64,000 bases of DNA from an uncultured Fibrobacter sp. Lineage in GTDB: Bacteria; Fibrobacterota; Fibrobacteria; Fibrobacterales; Fibrobacteraceae. The DNA lies in NCBI GenBank assembly GCA_946183925.1, contig CAMHDS010000001.1, positions 1 through 64,000 on the forward strand. Reading direction: 5' to 3'. This document shows positions 28,487-38,354 of this stretch, piece by piece; the first letter of the stretch is position 1; each line of letters begins with the position of its first letter. A program made the position numbers and the translations under genes. The notes under the pieces are model-generated. The model was given only the letters and a program-made list of their open reading frames with translations, made no database searches and was not told the origin of the DNA.

Positions 28487-30205
28487 ATGGAAAGCGCAAG
28501 AAAGATTGTCAACCAGTTTCTGAAAGGAAAATTCGAGGACAAGGACCTAAAGAGCGAGCTGTACAAGGCCGCCGAAGCCGCCATGGAAGACGGCTGGACC
28601 TTTATGGACACTTCCTTCCAGATTGGAGGCCTCGCCCGTGAACGGGGCTTGGCCGACGACGAAGTGGAACAGATTCTGCGCAGGGCCTTCTCCAGCGAAA
28701 AGCGTTCTTCTGAACGGGAAGAAGCAAAGGCCGAAGCCCATAAGGAATCCTCCCAGGCGGTGCCGCCACAGACCACCATCATGCCGGCATTCAACGCCAG
28801 CATGATTCCCATGGAACAGATGCTGGCCATGGGTCTTGACACCCAGTCCCTGGAACTGTTGCAGAACTTCAAGATTGACCCCGAAGCCCTTTCCATCCCA
28901 TGGCCTGCCGCCGACTGGCGTAAGGACCTGGCCAAGCTTCTGGAAGCCACTTTCGAAGAAGACGAAACCATCGACTTCAAGATTTCGGACACTCCCACCG
29001 CCACGTCGGAACTGGTGTCCAACATCGTAGGCCAGGACGACGCCATCAAGAAAATCATGAAGAGCCTGGACAGCCCCGAAGGAGCCCTTATCTGCATCAA
29101 CGCCACCAAGGGTGGCGAAGACGCCTCTGACGAGAGCTGGAAATACCGTTACGTGATGGTGGACAACCCCAAGATGACTTTGGCCAAACAGTTGGCCTAC
29201 TTCAAGGCATTGAACCTCCCCTGCGCCGCCCTCATCAACACCGGCGCAAATTCCGTGCAGGCCTGGGTAAAGATTGGGGCCGACAACCAAGAAGAATACG
29301 ACGAACGGGTAGACTTTCTGTTCAGCACCCTTGCCTCCCAAGGTTTCCAGGTGGATTCCAGCAACAGGAATCCCAATATGATGGTCCGCATGCCGGGCGT
29401 GCTCCGGGGCGGAAAGCAGCAGTACCTGATCAGCCTGGAACAGGGCGCCAAGAATTTTGTCGAATGGAAACAGTGGGTAGAATACTCCCTAGACGGCAAG
29501 CCCCTCATCGAGCTTGCCAGCGACAGCGAAGAGGCTCCGAAAAAAGACGAAGTCCTAATCCAGAACATGCTCCAGGCCGGTGAATTCTTCTTGTTCACCG
29601 CTCCCCCCAAATGCGGAAAATCCATGGCCCTGATGGACCTGGGTCTTTCGCTGTGCTATGGCGAGGAATGGTTCGGAAACGCCACCACCATGAGCGACGT
29701 GCTGTTCATCAACTTCGAACTGACCAAGTCCGTATTCCTGAACCGCCTGTACCTGCTGGCCAACAAGCGCGGGCTCCCCGCCAGCACCGGAAACTTCGGC
29801 TTCTTGAATTTGCGTGGAGTCGCCCTTTCTCCGCTGGAGACGGCACAGCTTATCGCAAAGCGCGTAGAAGGTGCGAAGAAGATGGGAAACCACAACTACC
29901 GCACCATCGTCATCGACCCCATTTCAGCGGTGTTCCACAATCCCAAGGCCATGCGCATTACCGGGGCACCCCACCAGATTTTGATGCAGATGGTGGATAC
30001 CATCATCGCCCTCACGGGCTGTGCCGTAGTGGCGGCCTGCAACAACGACGAGTACCCCTACCTGGAATCCCGGGCTGACAGCGTGCTGAAACTCACGCCG
30101 GTAGAAGGCGGCCTGAACCAGTTCCAGATCAACGGCTCCTTCAGGGAATTCCCGAAGCTCCTGGCTCGGGACTGCTCCTGGATTTACCCGAGATTCTGGG
30201 TTTAG
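28487..30205 (+). CDS. AEP primase-like domain fused to RepA/RecA-like ATPase
   Basis: KMTLAKQLAYFKALNLPCAALINTGANSVQAWVKI...MVRMPGVLRGGKQQYL resembles plasmid/phage AEP primases; Walker A APPKCGKSMALMDLGLSL; Walker B TIVIDPISAVF. Confidence 0.7.
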   Translation: MESARKIVNQFLKGKFEDKDLKSELYKAAEAAMEDGWTFMDTSFQIGGLARERGLADDEVEQILRRAFSSEKRSSEREEAKAEAHKESSQAVPPQTTIMPAFNASMIPMEQMLAMGLDTQSLELLQNFKIDPEALSIPWPAADWRKDLAKLLEATFEEDETIDFKISDTPTATSELVSNIVGQDDAIKKIMKSLDSPEGALICINATKGGEDASDESWKYRYVMVDNPKMTLAKQLAYFKALNLPCAALINTGANSVQAWVKIGADNQEEYDERVDFLFSTLASQGFQVDSSNRNPNMMVRMPGVLRGGKQQYLISLEQGAKNFVEWKQWVEYSLDGKPLIELASDSEEAPKKDEVLIQNMLQAGEFFLFTAPPKCGKSMALMDLGLSLCYGEEWFGNATTMSDVLFINFELTKSVFLNRLYLLANKRGLPASTGNFGFLNLRGVALSPLETAQLIAKRVEGAKKMGNHNYRTIVIDPISAVFHNPKAMRITGAPHQILMQMVDTIIALTGCAVVAACNNDEYPYLESRADSVLKLTPVEGGLNQFQINGSFREFPKLLARDCSWIYPRFWV

Positions 30206-30245
30206 TGGTTAGGGGTTAGGGGCTAGGATCTAGGGGATAGGGTTG
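30203..30245 (+). repeat. Degenerate heptamer array
   Basis: TAGTGGT TAGGGGT TAGGGGC TAGGATC TAGGGGA TAGGGTT; begins at the stop codon. Confidence 0.85.
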
Positions 30246-30307
30246 CGAAGGATCCTGTCCAGAGAAATCTACAAACCAGGGTCCTCAGCCATTTGAATAG
30301 GTAAGAA

Positions 30308-31567
30308 ATGAATCGTTTTGTAAAAAAAGGTGACGTAAGAAAACGTCCACAACAAGAAACTCCGAAGGCCGCACCAAAGCCAATTATCCGCAGGGCAGCT
30401 AGTTTCGAAGATATCCAGAAACAGTTCAGTTCCTGGACCAACGACATGAGAATCCCCGGAAAAGTCCAGGCCTGGTTCACCGCTGAAGCAAAGCCCGAAA
30501 ACTCCGACTGGAAAATCTACAACAAGCTCATAAACAGCCACGAAAGCCTGCTGTTGGACACTCCCGCAAAGGGGATGGACACACCCGAAGTCGTCACGCA
30601 GATTTTCGAGCAAATCAAAAAAGAACACTTGCGCAATTTCCGCAAAGCCATCCGGACCATTTGGTTCAGGGCCTGCGGCAACGGAAACTTCGCCCTGGTA
30701 GTGCAGGCAAACCTACGTGGCAAAAATTCCGCCCACGAATGCAAGACCTTCGTTGACTTTCTAGAGCGTTCCTGCCCCGAAATCATCAGTTGCCACCAGA
30801 TACAATGCCAGCCTTTCGTTCCCTTTGACCCTACCGTACATCAAAGCACCCGCATCGAATCCAGGTGCAATTTCGGCAAGGACTTCATGCCCCTAGGCGA
30901 TTCCGGATTCTGCATGCATGTGCTGGACTGGGCTCCCCGCATCAAAGACGCCTGGTTAAAGCTACCGGAAAAAATTGCAGGCGCCATCCACCCTGCAAAG
31001 GGTGACAAGCTCTTCGAATTCTACTCGGGCTCAAGCTTTGTAGCCGCTTCCCTTTCCCCGCTGTTTGCTCAAGTGGAAAGCCAGGACTGCCGCGAAACGT
31101 CCATAGAATCCAGCCGGCAGAACAGCCGCCTCGCTCCACAAGACAACATGCGGTTCCACAGGGGATTCTTTGACCCGGGATTTCTCTCCAAGTTCTTTTC
31201 CAAGTCTGAAAACGACGGACGGTGGACCTTCTATTTCAACCTTCCCGAAGGGGAACCCCTGCCGGCAGGTTCCGTGGAAACCATTGCCGGGGTACGGCCG
31301 GAGCGTATTCTGATCGAAACCGCCGACCTGGAACAGGCCCAAAAACTCATCAAGCAGTTCAGGAACCAGGGGTACGTGCTCCGCAAAACCATACCTCTCT
31401 ACCTGGAACCCGGCCGAGGGAAATTCGAAATTTTGGCCATTTTCGTACCGGATCGGGTGGGGCTTCTTGGCGGAAAACGGCAAAAACCTGTCCAAAATCC
31501 CATAAAACCCGCCCATAAAACACTTTTTGTGCAAAAAAGCCCTACTTTTAGGCAAAGAAAAGATTAA
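30308..31567 (+). CDS. RumA/TrmA-like methyltransferase-fold protein, apparently lacking catalytic motifs
   Basis: LFEFYSGSSFVAASLSPLFAQVESQDCRETSIESSRQNSRL resembles the RlmD SAM motif; DPPR and SCNP motifs not found. Confidence 0.6.
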   Translation: MNRFVKKGDVRKRPQQETPKAAPKPIIRRAASFEDIQKQFSSWTNDMRIPGKVQAWFTAEAKPENSDWKIYNKLINSHESLLLDTPAKGMDTPEVVTQIFEQIKKEHLRNFRKAIRTIWFRACGNGNFALVVQANLRGKNSAHECKTFVDFLERSCPEIISCHQIQCQPFVPFDPTVHQSTRIESRCNFGKDFMPLGDSGFCMHVLDWAPRIKDAWLKLPEKIAGAIHPAKGDKLFEFYSGSSFVAASLSPLFAQVESQDCRETSIESSRQNSRLAPQDNMRFHRGFFDPGFLSKFFSKSENDGRWTFYFNLPEGEPLPAGSVETIAGVRPERILIETADLEQAQKLIKQFRNQGYVLRKTIPLYLEPGRGKFEILAIFVPDRVGLLGGKRQKPVQNPIKPAHKTLFVQKSPTFRQRKD

Positions 31568-31612
31568 ATTATTACATAACTTGTTCACGTTCAAAGAGTT
31601 ACAAGGATTACT

Positions 31613-32779
31613 ATGGGATTTTTGAAAACTGCGACTTTGTGCCTCGGTCTGGGAGTGCTGGTTGCGTCTGCCTATATTGTCAAGGAAGGCGACACCCTCT
31701 GGGACCTGAGTGACGAATTCCTGAACGACCCCTTCGCCTGGCCCGACTTGTGGGAAAACAACAGGCACATCCAGGACCCCCACTGGATTTATCCTGGTGA
31801 TTCCATCTACTTCGGGGACAGCACCCGCGAAGAGCCTGTAGCCATCCCCACTTCGCAGAACCGCTACCCCTGTGGTGGTGCCATCGCCGATACCAACCTG
31901 CCCAAGGGCGTTTCCGCCGTGGGCTGCGACCAGGGAGATGCTCGGAACGGAGACTTCGAGAACATGCTGGGCGACCTGCGCAACCGCGACAAGCGTCCCA
32001 AGAAGGTCAAAAAAGAGGACGAGTACTACTACAAGCAGCGTCCGGCACCCAAGATTTTCAATGGCTATTACCAAATTCTTGCCCCTGAAATCTATGACGT
32101 AGAACAGTTGAAAGAAGACGACCGATTCTTCTCTATCCGTTCTGGCGAGCGCAAGGAGCCCATTCTTCACATTCCAGAAATGGAAGTGGTGGTTGGAATC
32201 GGCAAAAAGACCGATATCAAAGCAAAGAAGGGCGACCTGGTGGAAATCCTAGATGCACGAGCTATCGAAGTCCCCGGCACCCATGGAAAGAGCTTTGACA
32301 CCTACGCCATGCTTAGACTTTCGGGTATTGCAAAAATCACCGCCGTTGGCGACACCTTGTCCCGTGCACAAATTGTGCAGAGTTTCAGGGAAATCAAGAT
32401 CCACCAGTCCAAGGCACGTGTCAAAAAAGCCCCGAAAGTCTTAAACGTCAGCAGCTATGGCAAGGAACAGAAAGCGGATATCGAAGAAATGGCCACCATA
32501 CGCTATTCTATGGATCCTATGCTGATTATCGGAGCCTATTCCTATGTTCTGATTGACAAAGGCAAAGAGGACAAGTTCCGTACCGGAGATGCTATTGCCA
32601 TCTGGGAACAGGACAAATCTGACGAAAGCATTCCGCCTCGTCTGCTTGGTCGAGGCATCATTGCCCGTGCCACCGACCACGAGGCCGCCGTGCTGATTCG
32701 TGAAATCTATTCCAACAACCGCCGCGTAGAAATGGGTCACAAGGTTTCTGTCACCCATAGAGCACAAATAGCCAAGTGA
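31613..32779 (+). CDS. LysM-domain exported protein
   Basis: Signal peptide; AYIVKEGDTLWDLSDEFLNDPFAWPDLWENNRHIQDPHWIYPGDSI. Confidence 0.88.
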   Translation: MGFLKTATLCLGLGVLVASAYIVKEGDTLWDLSDEFLNDPFAWPDLWENNRHIQDPHWIYPGDSIYFGDSTREEPVAIPTSQNRYPCGGAIADTNLPKGVSAVGCDQGDARNGDFENMLGDLRNRDKRPKKVKKEDEYYYKQRPAPKIFNGYYQILAPEIYDVEQLKEDDRFFSIRSGERKEPILHIPEMEVVVGIGKKTDIKAKKGDLVEILDARAIEVPGTHGKSFDTYAMLRLSGIAKITAVGDTLSRAQIVQSFREIKIHQSKARVKKAPKVLNVSSYGKEQKADIEEMATIRYSMDPMLIIGAYSYVLIDKGKEDKFRTGDAIAIWEQDKSDESIPPRLLGRGIIARATDHEAAVLIREIYSNNRRVEMGHKVSVTHRAQIAK

Positions 32780-32892
32780 CAAAAACACTAATCGCCATAT
32801 CGGCCCTGGCCTTTTCGCTGGTCACTTTACTGATGGGGACCAGCGTCCTCATATTGCTGTTCCCCAGTATCTCGTCGCACCTTCCCTTCTAG
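32776..32892 (+). CDS. Small TM protein, GTG start overlapping the LysM gene stop
   Basis: VTKTLIAISALAFSLVTLLMGTSVLILLFPSISSHLPF* (38 codons). Confidence 0.45.
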   Translation: MTKTLIAISALAFSLVTLLMGTSVLILLFPSISSHLPF

Positions 32893-32965
32893 ATTTAGGA
32901 GGTGACGGCTGAGAATCTCACGCAACAACCTCCTGTTCTTTGGCTTTTTTGCTGGAGCCATCGTT

Positions 32966-34937
32966 TTGCCGATGGCGATTCTTTCGTATTTAAGTTTTCG
33001 TAATATTCAAAACGAGAATTACCTCATTCAGAAGAACTTTGACGAAAACCAAATTTCATTACAAAAAGAGCTGGAAGATGCTCTAGATAAAGAACAGAGC
33101 AAAATACTCCAAGAAACAAAAGCTGCTTCCCTATTTTTGTACGAGCTCCCCAAAAGCCTATTGGAATTCGGCAATGCTGCCAACTTCAAAGATGTCCAGG
33201 GAATAGAAGCTATATTCCTTTACAACAATGGGACCTTAGTCTATCCAGACATTTCTTCAAAATTATTGGCGACTACAAGCCAATTTTCAAATTCCAAGCC
33301 CAACTTCACAGAAAGTGCACTATACCAAAGTGAGCAAGACCCCCAAAAAAAGCAAGAAGCTCTATTCGCCCGCGAAATGCTCGCCCGAAATCCACTACTA
33401 TCTCCAAAAGACCAAACTCAAAACATTCTCGGTCTTGTACGCATAGCCTACAAAGAAAAAAATTACAGTGAGGCGCTTCGTTTGCTAAAAAATTTAGAAA
33501 CGAGACCCAAACTGCAAGGGTATCTTCATTCAGACCTCACAAGATCAATCAACCTACTGCATTTTGACATCCTGGTAAAAATGAAAAATCACCAAGAGGC
33601 AGAAGACTACTGCCTATCGGTATTAAACCAGTTTTTACAAGGAAACACCATCGAAGACATTCCCTCCACAAGATTCTTCTTTGAGTCTGCTTTTACCCAA
33701 ATTCTCTCTTTTGAAAATCTAAAACAAGAAAAACGCGAGGCCTTCTGGAACCTGAGAGCCAACTTTAACAGACAGCTAAATTACACCGATATTCTTATTC
33801 ACAACCAGGAGCTATTCCAAAATACCTTACATAGTGAAAGCGCCTCTAAATCGGGCGTTCTTATTAAGTCTGAAGGGGATGTCACCCTATTCAAGTTGAC
33901 TTACCCGATGCTTTCGGGAAATCAAGTTGTCATTGCAAAAGTAAACGAATCTGTTTATAACCATCGTATTTTAGATAAATTAAGAAACGTTGCTCAACGA
34001 TGGAACAACATTCCATTTTCTATTACCGATGGCAAGGATTCCCTACTACTTGGAGCAATCCCCGATAGTGCAAATATCGTTTCACAAGCCTTCTTTAATA
34101 CAGCCCCTTCGTGGCAGCTAAGCCTTTATGAAAAAGACATAGGCGAAATCCATAAAGAAACCCAGCACAGAATGTTCTTGATGTATGGGCTTTTATTCTT
34201 CTCCCTCATCACAGTCATCTTCGGTTCGTTCTTTATGCTACGAACACAAATTACTGGCCATGAAGGCGAATTTCCTTTCAAGTGTATCCCATGAACTAAA
34301 AACGCCCCTCACTTCTATCAAAATGTTTGCCGAGATGATGGCTCGGGGTCGCGTTATGAAGGTCGAAAAAGTTCAAGAGTACTCGAGGCTCATCAATAAA
34401 GAAGCATCCCGTCTTGAAAACTTAATTGGTGCAATCTTGAACTACACCCGCATGGAACATGGTACGGGAGCTTTCAAATGGGAGAAACTGGATTTTTCCG
34501 TATGTGTCAAGAAAGTTTTTGAAGCCGTAGAAGATATTGGTGTTGAAAAGGGGCTTTCTTTCAAAACCCATTTTGACCCCAAAGTGTATGTCATGGGAGA
34601 CTATACGGCTTTGTACAGCCTCGCCCAAAACTTGATAGAAAACGCCATCAAGTACACCAACGTCCCAGGCGACATCGAAATCAAAGTATACAACGAAGAC
34701 GATCGCGCCGTATTTTCAGTAATTGATACGGGCGTAGGCATCCCTTCTTCGGAACAAAAAAATATATTTAATGATTTTTACAGGGTTGGCGACGAGATGA
34801 CTCGTAGTACAAAAGGCTCAGGACTGGGACTTGCCATAGTGAAACGGGTGGCAGAAACACACAAGGCGACTATTTCCTTGGTAAGTAAACCCGGCAAGGG
34901 CTCCAACTTTACGGTAAGATTTAGAAAGGTGGATTAA
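32966..34937 (+). pseudogene. Membrane sensor histidine kinase split by a frameshift near 34244-34262
   Basis: ORF 32966-34294 (TM-sensor-TM) and ORF 34185-34937 (FLSSVSHELKTPLTSIKM H-box, N/G boxes). Removing one A at ACACAAATTACTGG restores TQLLAMKANFLSSVSHELKT in one frame. Confidence 0.8.
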
Positions 34938-34938
34938 T

Positions 34939-35646
34939 ATGCAACACAAAATCCTCATCGTAGAAGACGAAGAAATCATCCGGCTCGGTCTGCAAGACAA
35001 TTTCGAGCTAGAGAATTACATCGTAGAAACCGCTGCCGATGGCGAAGAAGCTATCGCCAAAGCGGATTCCTTTATGCCGCACCTGGTGATTCTCGACCTG
35101 ATGATTCCCAAGAAAAGCGGGTTCGAAGTTTGCCGAGTCATCCGCAAGAAACACCCCCAAACATTCATTATCATGCTAACCGCCAAGACCGAAGAAACCA
35201 GCAAGGTGGCCGGACTAGAAATGGGTGCCGATGACTACGTGACCAAACCGTTCTCTATTTTGGAACTATTGGCCCGAGTTAAAGCGTTCCTCCGTAGGGT
35301 TGATGCAGACGCCGCCCCCACACAGGTAGCAGCACCTTCCGATGTAGTAGATTTTGCTGACATTCACCTAGATTTCAAAAAATACGAAGCTACAAAGGGT
35401 GGTGTCCCCCTGGAAATGTCCGCCAGGGAATTCCAGATTCTCAAGTATTTCTGGCAGCATAAGGGCGAGGTTGTTTTGCGAGAAGACCTACTACAAGACA
35501 TCTGGGGCTACACCACCGACAACATGCCATCCACCAGAACTATTGACAACCATATCGTGAACCTCCGCAAAAAGCTAGAAGACGATCAAGCCAATCCAAA
35601 AATCATTCTTTCTATCAGAGGTGCAGGCTATAAGTTTGATGTGTGA
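34939..35646 (+). CDS. OmpR/PhoB-family response regulator
   Basis: ILIVEDEEIIRLG...LVILDLMIPKKSGFE; winged helix RTIDNHIVNLRKKLEDD. Confidence 0.93.
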   Translation: MQHKILIVEDEEIIRLGLQDNFELENYIVETAADGEEAIAKADSFMPHLVILDLMIPKKSGFEVCRVIRKKHPQTFIIMLTAKTEETSKVAGLEMGADDYVTKPFSILELLARVKAFLRRVDADAAPTQVAAPSDVVDFADIHLDFKKYEATKGGVPLEMSAREFQILKYFWQHKGEVVLREDLLQDIWGYTTDNMPSTRTIDNHIVNLRKKLEDDQANPKIILSIRGAGYKFDV

Positions 35647-35647
35647 T

Positions 35648-35684
35648 AAATAGTGAGTTATGAGTAGCGAGTTCTAAAATATGG
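35648..35684 (+). repeat. Short degenerate heptamer array
   Basis: AAATAGT GAGTTAT GAGTAGC GAGTTCT starting at the regulator stop codon. Confidence 0.55.
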
Positions 35685-35705
35685 CTGGAAACTGACAACG
35701 GATAA

Positions 35706-38240
35706 ATGGGAAAAATGCTGAAACGCAAAACAAACATAAGGCTTTTCGGAATACACACAGCATTAATGCTTGTGTGGCTATGTGGTCTTATGTCATTTGC
35801 GAGCGCAGAAAAGATGGAGACTTCTATTCAAGAAGCCTTGTATCTATTCGAAATGAAAGGCGAATTTTCAAAAGCAATTGGCATTCTAGAAAAAGTTGTT
35901 AGCGAAGGAGACAATGAAGATCGGGAGCAGGCTAGTTTTTACCTTGGAAAAATTCAAGAACTTGCAGGAAACAGACAATCAGCACACCTTTACTACAAAC
36001 AGAGCCTTCAAAACAATAAATCCGCAAGCAAAGCCTACTGGCTTGCAGAAAGACTTGCCGCCACCGCAAGTGATCCAGAGACAATCCAAAAAAATACCAT
36101 ACGGTTAAAATCCCCCATACGAAAGGTTTTTGAAGGGAATCCTTCATATATCCTTTTGCAGAACGGGAATGTATACAAGATTCTTAAAGACTCTCTCATC
36201 AACGTACCTACCGGACTCGCAGGTTCTTCTGATATTTTGAAAGCGGATAATACGGGCATTTGGTATTCCACTCCAGAAAAAGATAAGATTTACTTCAAGC
36301 CTTTCAACAATATTCGAAAGCCCATGTCATTTTCCCTAAGAAACCCCAAAGATTTAGCGTTGGGCAATAGTAAAGACCTTATTCAGGGTGACTATGCAAT
36401 TATTCTTGTAAACAAAAAAGGTGATCTTGAACAAACAAACGACAAGTACAACGAATGTTTATTAGAAATGTTTTATGCACCTACGGGACATTTCATAATG
36501 AATTGCCCCGACAATGCACTCCATTTTCTTTCTGATGAGAATCTTTCCGAAACATTCTCAATTAGCCTGTTTGACGCCATTCAGCATGTTTCGTCTTTTG
36601 GAAACAACCTTTTATTCTATTCCGGAGGAAATCTATTCTGTTACAATCCTCAAAAAAATTTAGACCCTCTATGGCGAATTCCATTCAACAATGTGGAAAG
36701 CATCATCCCCTTTGGAAGCAATATTGCTGTTTTAGAAGCCTCTGGCCGTATTTCATTGATTAATTTACAATCAGGAAATTTAATCACTTCTACACGAAGT
36801 GATGCTGACAGGATTCATCAACTTGCTGTAGGAACTCTTGGTATATTCACTAGCGAAGGAGCGCTTATTGTATTAGACTCCTTACTTCACCCCCTTTGGA
36901 ATTTTAACTTTGCTAAGCCTCTTTCTATCTCGCCCCTGCACACCAACGGCAACATCTACTTGTGCTTTGATGGACAGAACCTTCAAGGAATTGCGCCACA
37001 TTATTACGGGAAAACGCCGCTTGCATCAACGATTCTTGCACAGCGAGCAGCTTTCTTAGCAGAAACGGCGCAATGGAACGAGTTAACCACAGTCCTTGAT
37101 ACACTACTCGCTTTAGAACCAGGCAACGCAGAAGCATGGCTTTTCAAAGCCTTAAAATTAGAAAGTACGCAAGGAAAGGAACAGGAGCGACAAATAGCCT
37201 GGTCCGAAGCCGTTAGACTTTCAATCAGCAATCCCCAAGTAACCCCCTTAATCCTAAGCCGCTATAGCAAAGCAATTGGAGCTAAATTTGTAAGTCTTTT
37301 GAATATATCTCCCAAAACCAAATACCCACAATTCTTTGGAAGCAAGAAAAATCTTTACACAGTTGATCCTGCAGCGAGTCGTCTCATTTGCATCAATGCA
37401 GAAACTGGCGAATTACGTTGGACTAGAGCATTGTCCAAATTGGACAACAGTCCAACCCTTAGTAGTGATGAAAAATCGCTTGTTCTTGCCTCGGGGTTCA
37501 ACCTTAACATATACGAGCTTAGCAAAGATGGTACAAAGACAACCATTCAACTTCCTGGAAAAGCGTTCAATATCTCTTTAGAAAATGAAGCCATTTACAT
37601 TTCCACTTGGAACGGATTCTTAATCAAACTTACAAGGCCCGATGGAAGGCTAGCTTGGTCAAGAAAAATATATGACCTACCATTCTTGTTTGCAAGGGAA
37701 AATTCTCAAATTATAACAGCAAGTCTTGAAGGGAACATTACTCACCTTTGGGAAGGCTCTGGGCAAATAAAGCATGAATCTGAGCAAGTTCAAGCCGGCA
37801 TTTCACAAATAACACGAATAGATTCTTTGATTGCCTTTGCTACAAATAATAATAGGTTGCTGATTTATGATTCTAGGCACCCTGACAAGGAACCGTTACA
37901 AATTTTGATGGAATCCCCCATTTCCTCGTTGCAAGCAGTTTCCTTACATGGGTCAAAAAATTTCTTAGTGGGACTAGCAAACCAGAACCTGCTACTATAC
38001 TCCATTTCTGGAACCCCCCTTTGGAGATTCCATGGAAAAAACTCCATTTTCTCTACGCCTTTTATTGATGAAGAAATCGCATGGTTAGACCAAGGAAATG
38101 AAGTCATTGCTATAGACCTCTCTAACGGAGAAATTACCAAACACTTCAGTACCCCTGGAGGCGCAGGGACCCCATTTGTCTTAAACAAGACCCTATTCAG
38201 CGCCTCGTCAAAGCGACTCCTATACGGTTTTTCGCTCTAA
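35706..38240 (+). CDS. TPR plus PQQ-like beta-propeller exported protein
   Basis: Signal/TM N-terminus, TPR-like ALYLFEMKGEFSKAIGILEKVV; propeller repeats (RLICINAETGELRWTRALSKLD; GTPLWRFHGKNSIFSTPFID). Confidence 0.75.
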   Translation: MGKMLKRKTNIRLFGIHTALMLVWLCGLMSFASAEKMETSIQEALYLFEMKGEFSKAIGILEKVVSEGDNEDREQASFYLGKIQELAGNRQSAHLYYKQSLQNNKSASKAYWLAERLAATASDPETIQKNTIRLKSPIRKVFEGNPSYILLQNGNVYKILKDSLINVPTGLAGSSDILKADNTGIWYSTPEKDKIYFKPFNNIRKPMSFSLRNPKDLALGNSKDLIQGDYAIILVNKKGDLEQTNDKYNECLLEMFYAPTGHFIMNCPDNALHFLSDENLSETFSISLFDAIQHVSSFGNNLLFYSGGNLFCYNPQKNLDPLWRIPFNNVESIIPFGSNIAVLEASGRISLINLQSGNLITSTRSDADRIHQLAVGTLGIFTSEGALIVLDSLLHPLWNFNFAKPLSISPLHTNGNIYLCFDGQNLQGIAPHYYGKTPLASTILAQRAAFLAETAQWNELTTVLDTLLALEPGNAEAWLFKALKLESTQGKEQERQIAWSEAVRLSISNPQVTPLILSRYSKAIGAKFVSLLNISPKTKYPQFFGSKKNLYTVDPAASRLICINAETGELRWTRALSKLDNSPTLSSDEKSLVLASGFNLNIYELSKDGTKTTIQLPGKAFNISLENEAIYISTWNGFLIKLTRPDGRLAWSRKIYDLPFLFARENSQIITASLEGNITHLWEGSGQIKHESEQVQAGISQITRIDSLIAFATNNNRLLIYDSRHPDKEPLQILMESPISSLQAVSLHGSKNFLVGLANQNLLLYSISGTPLWRFHGKNSIFSTPFIDEEIAWLDQGNEVIAIDLSNGEITKHFSTPGGAGTPFVLNKTLFSASSKRLLYGFSL

Positions 38241-38354
38241 TTATGCTGCATCCGCGATAAATACTCCAATTTAGACAGGTTTTGGGAGAAAAACAGTAGT
38301 TTTTTTTCAAAAAAACAATTACATTTTTTCTGTGTACTAAGGTTTTTTAGAAGG

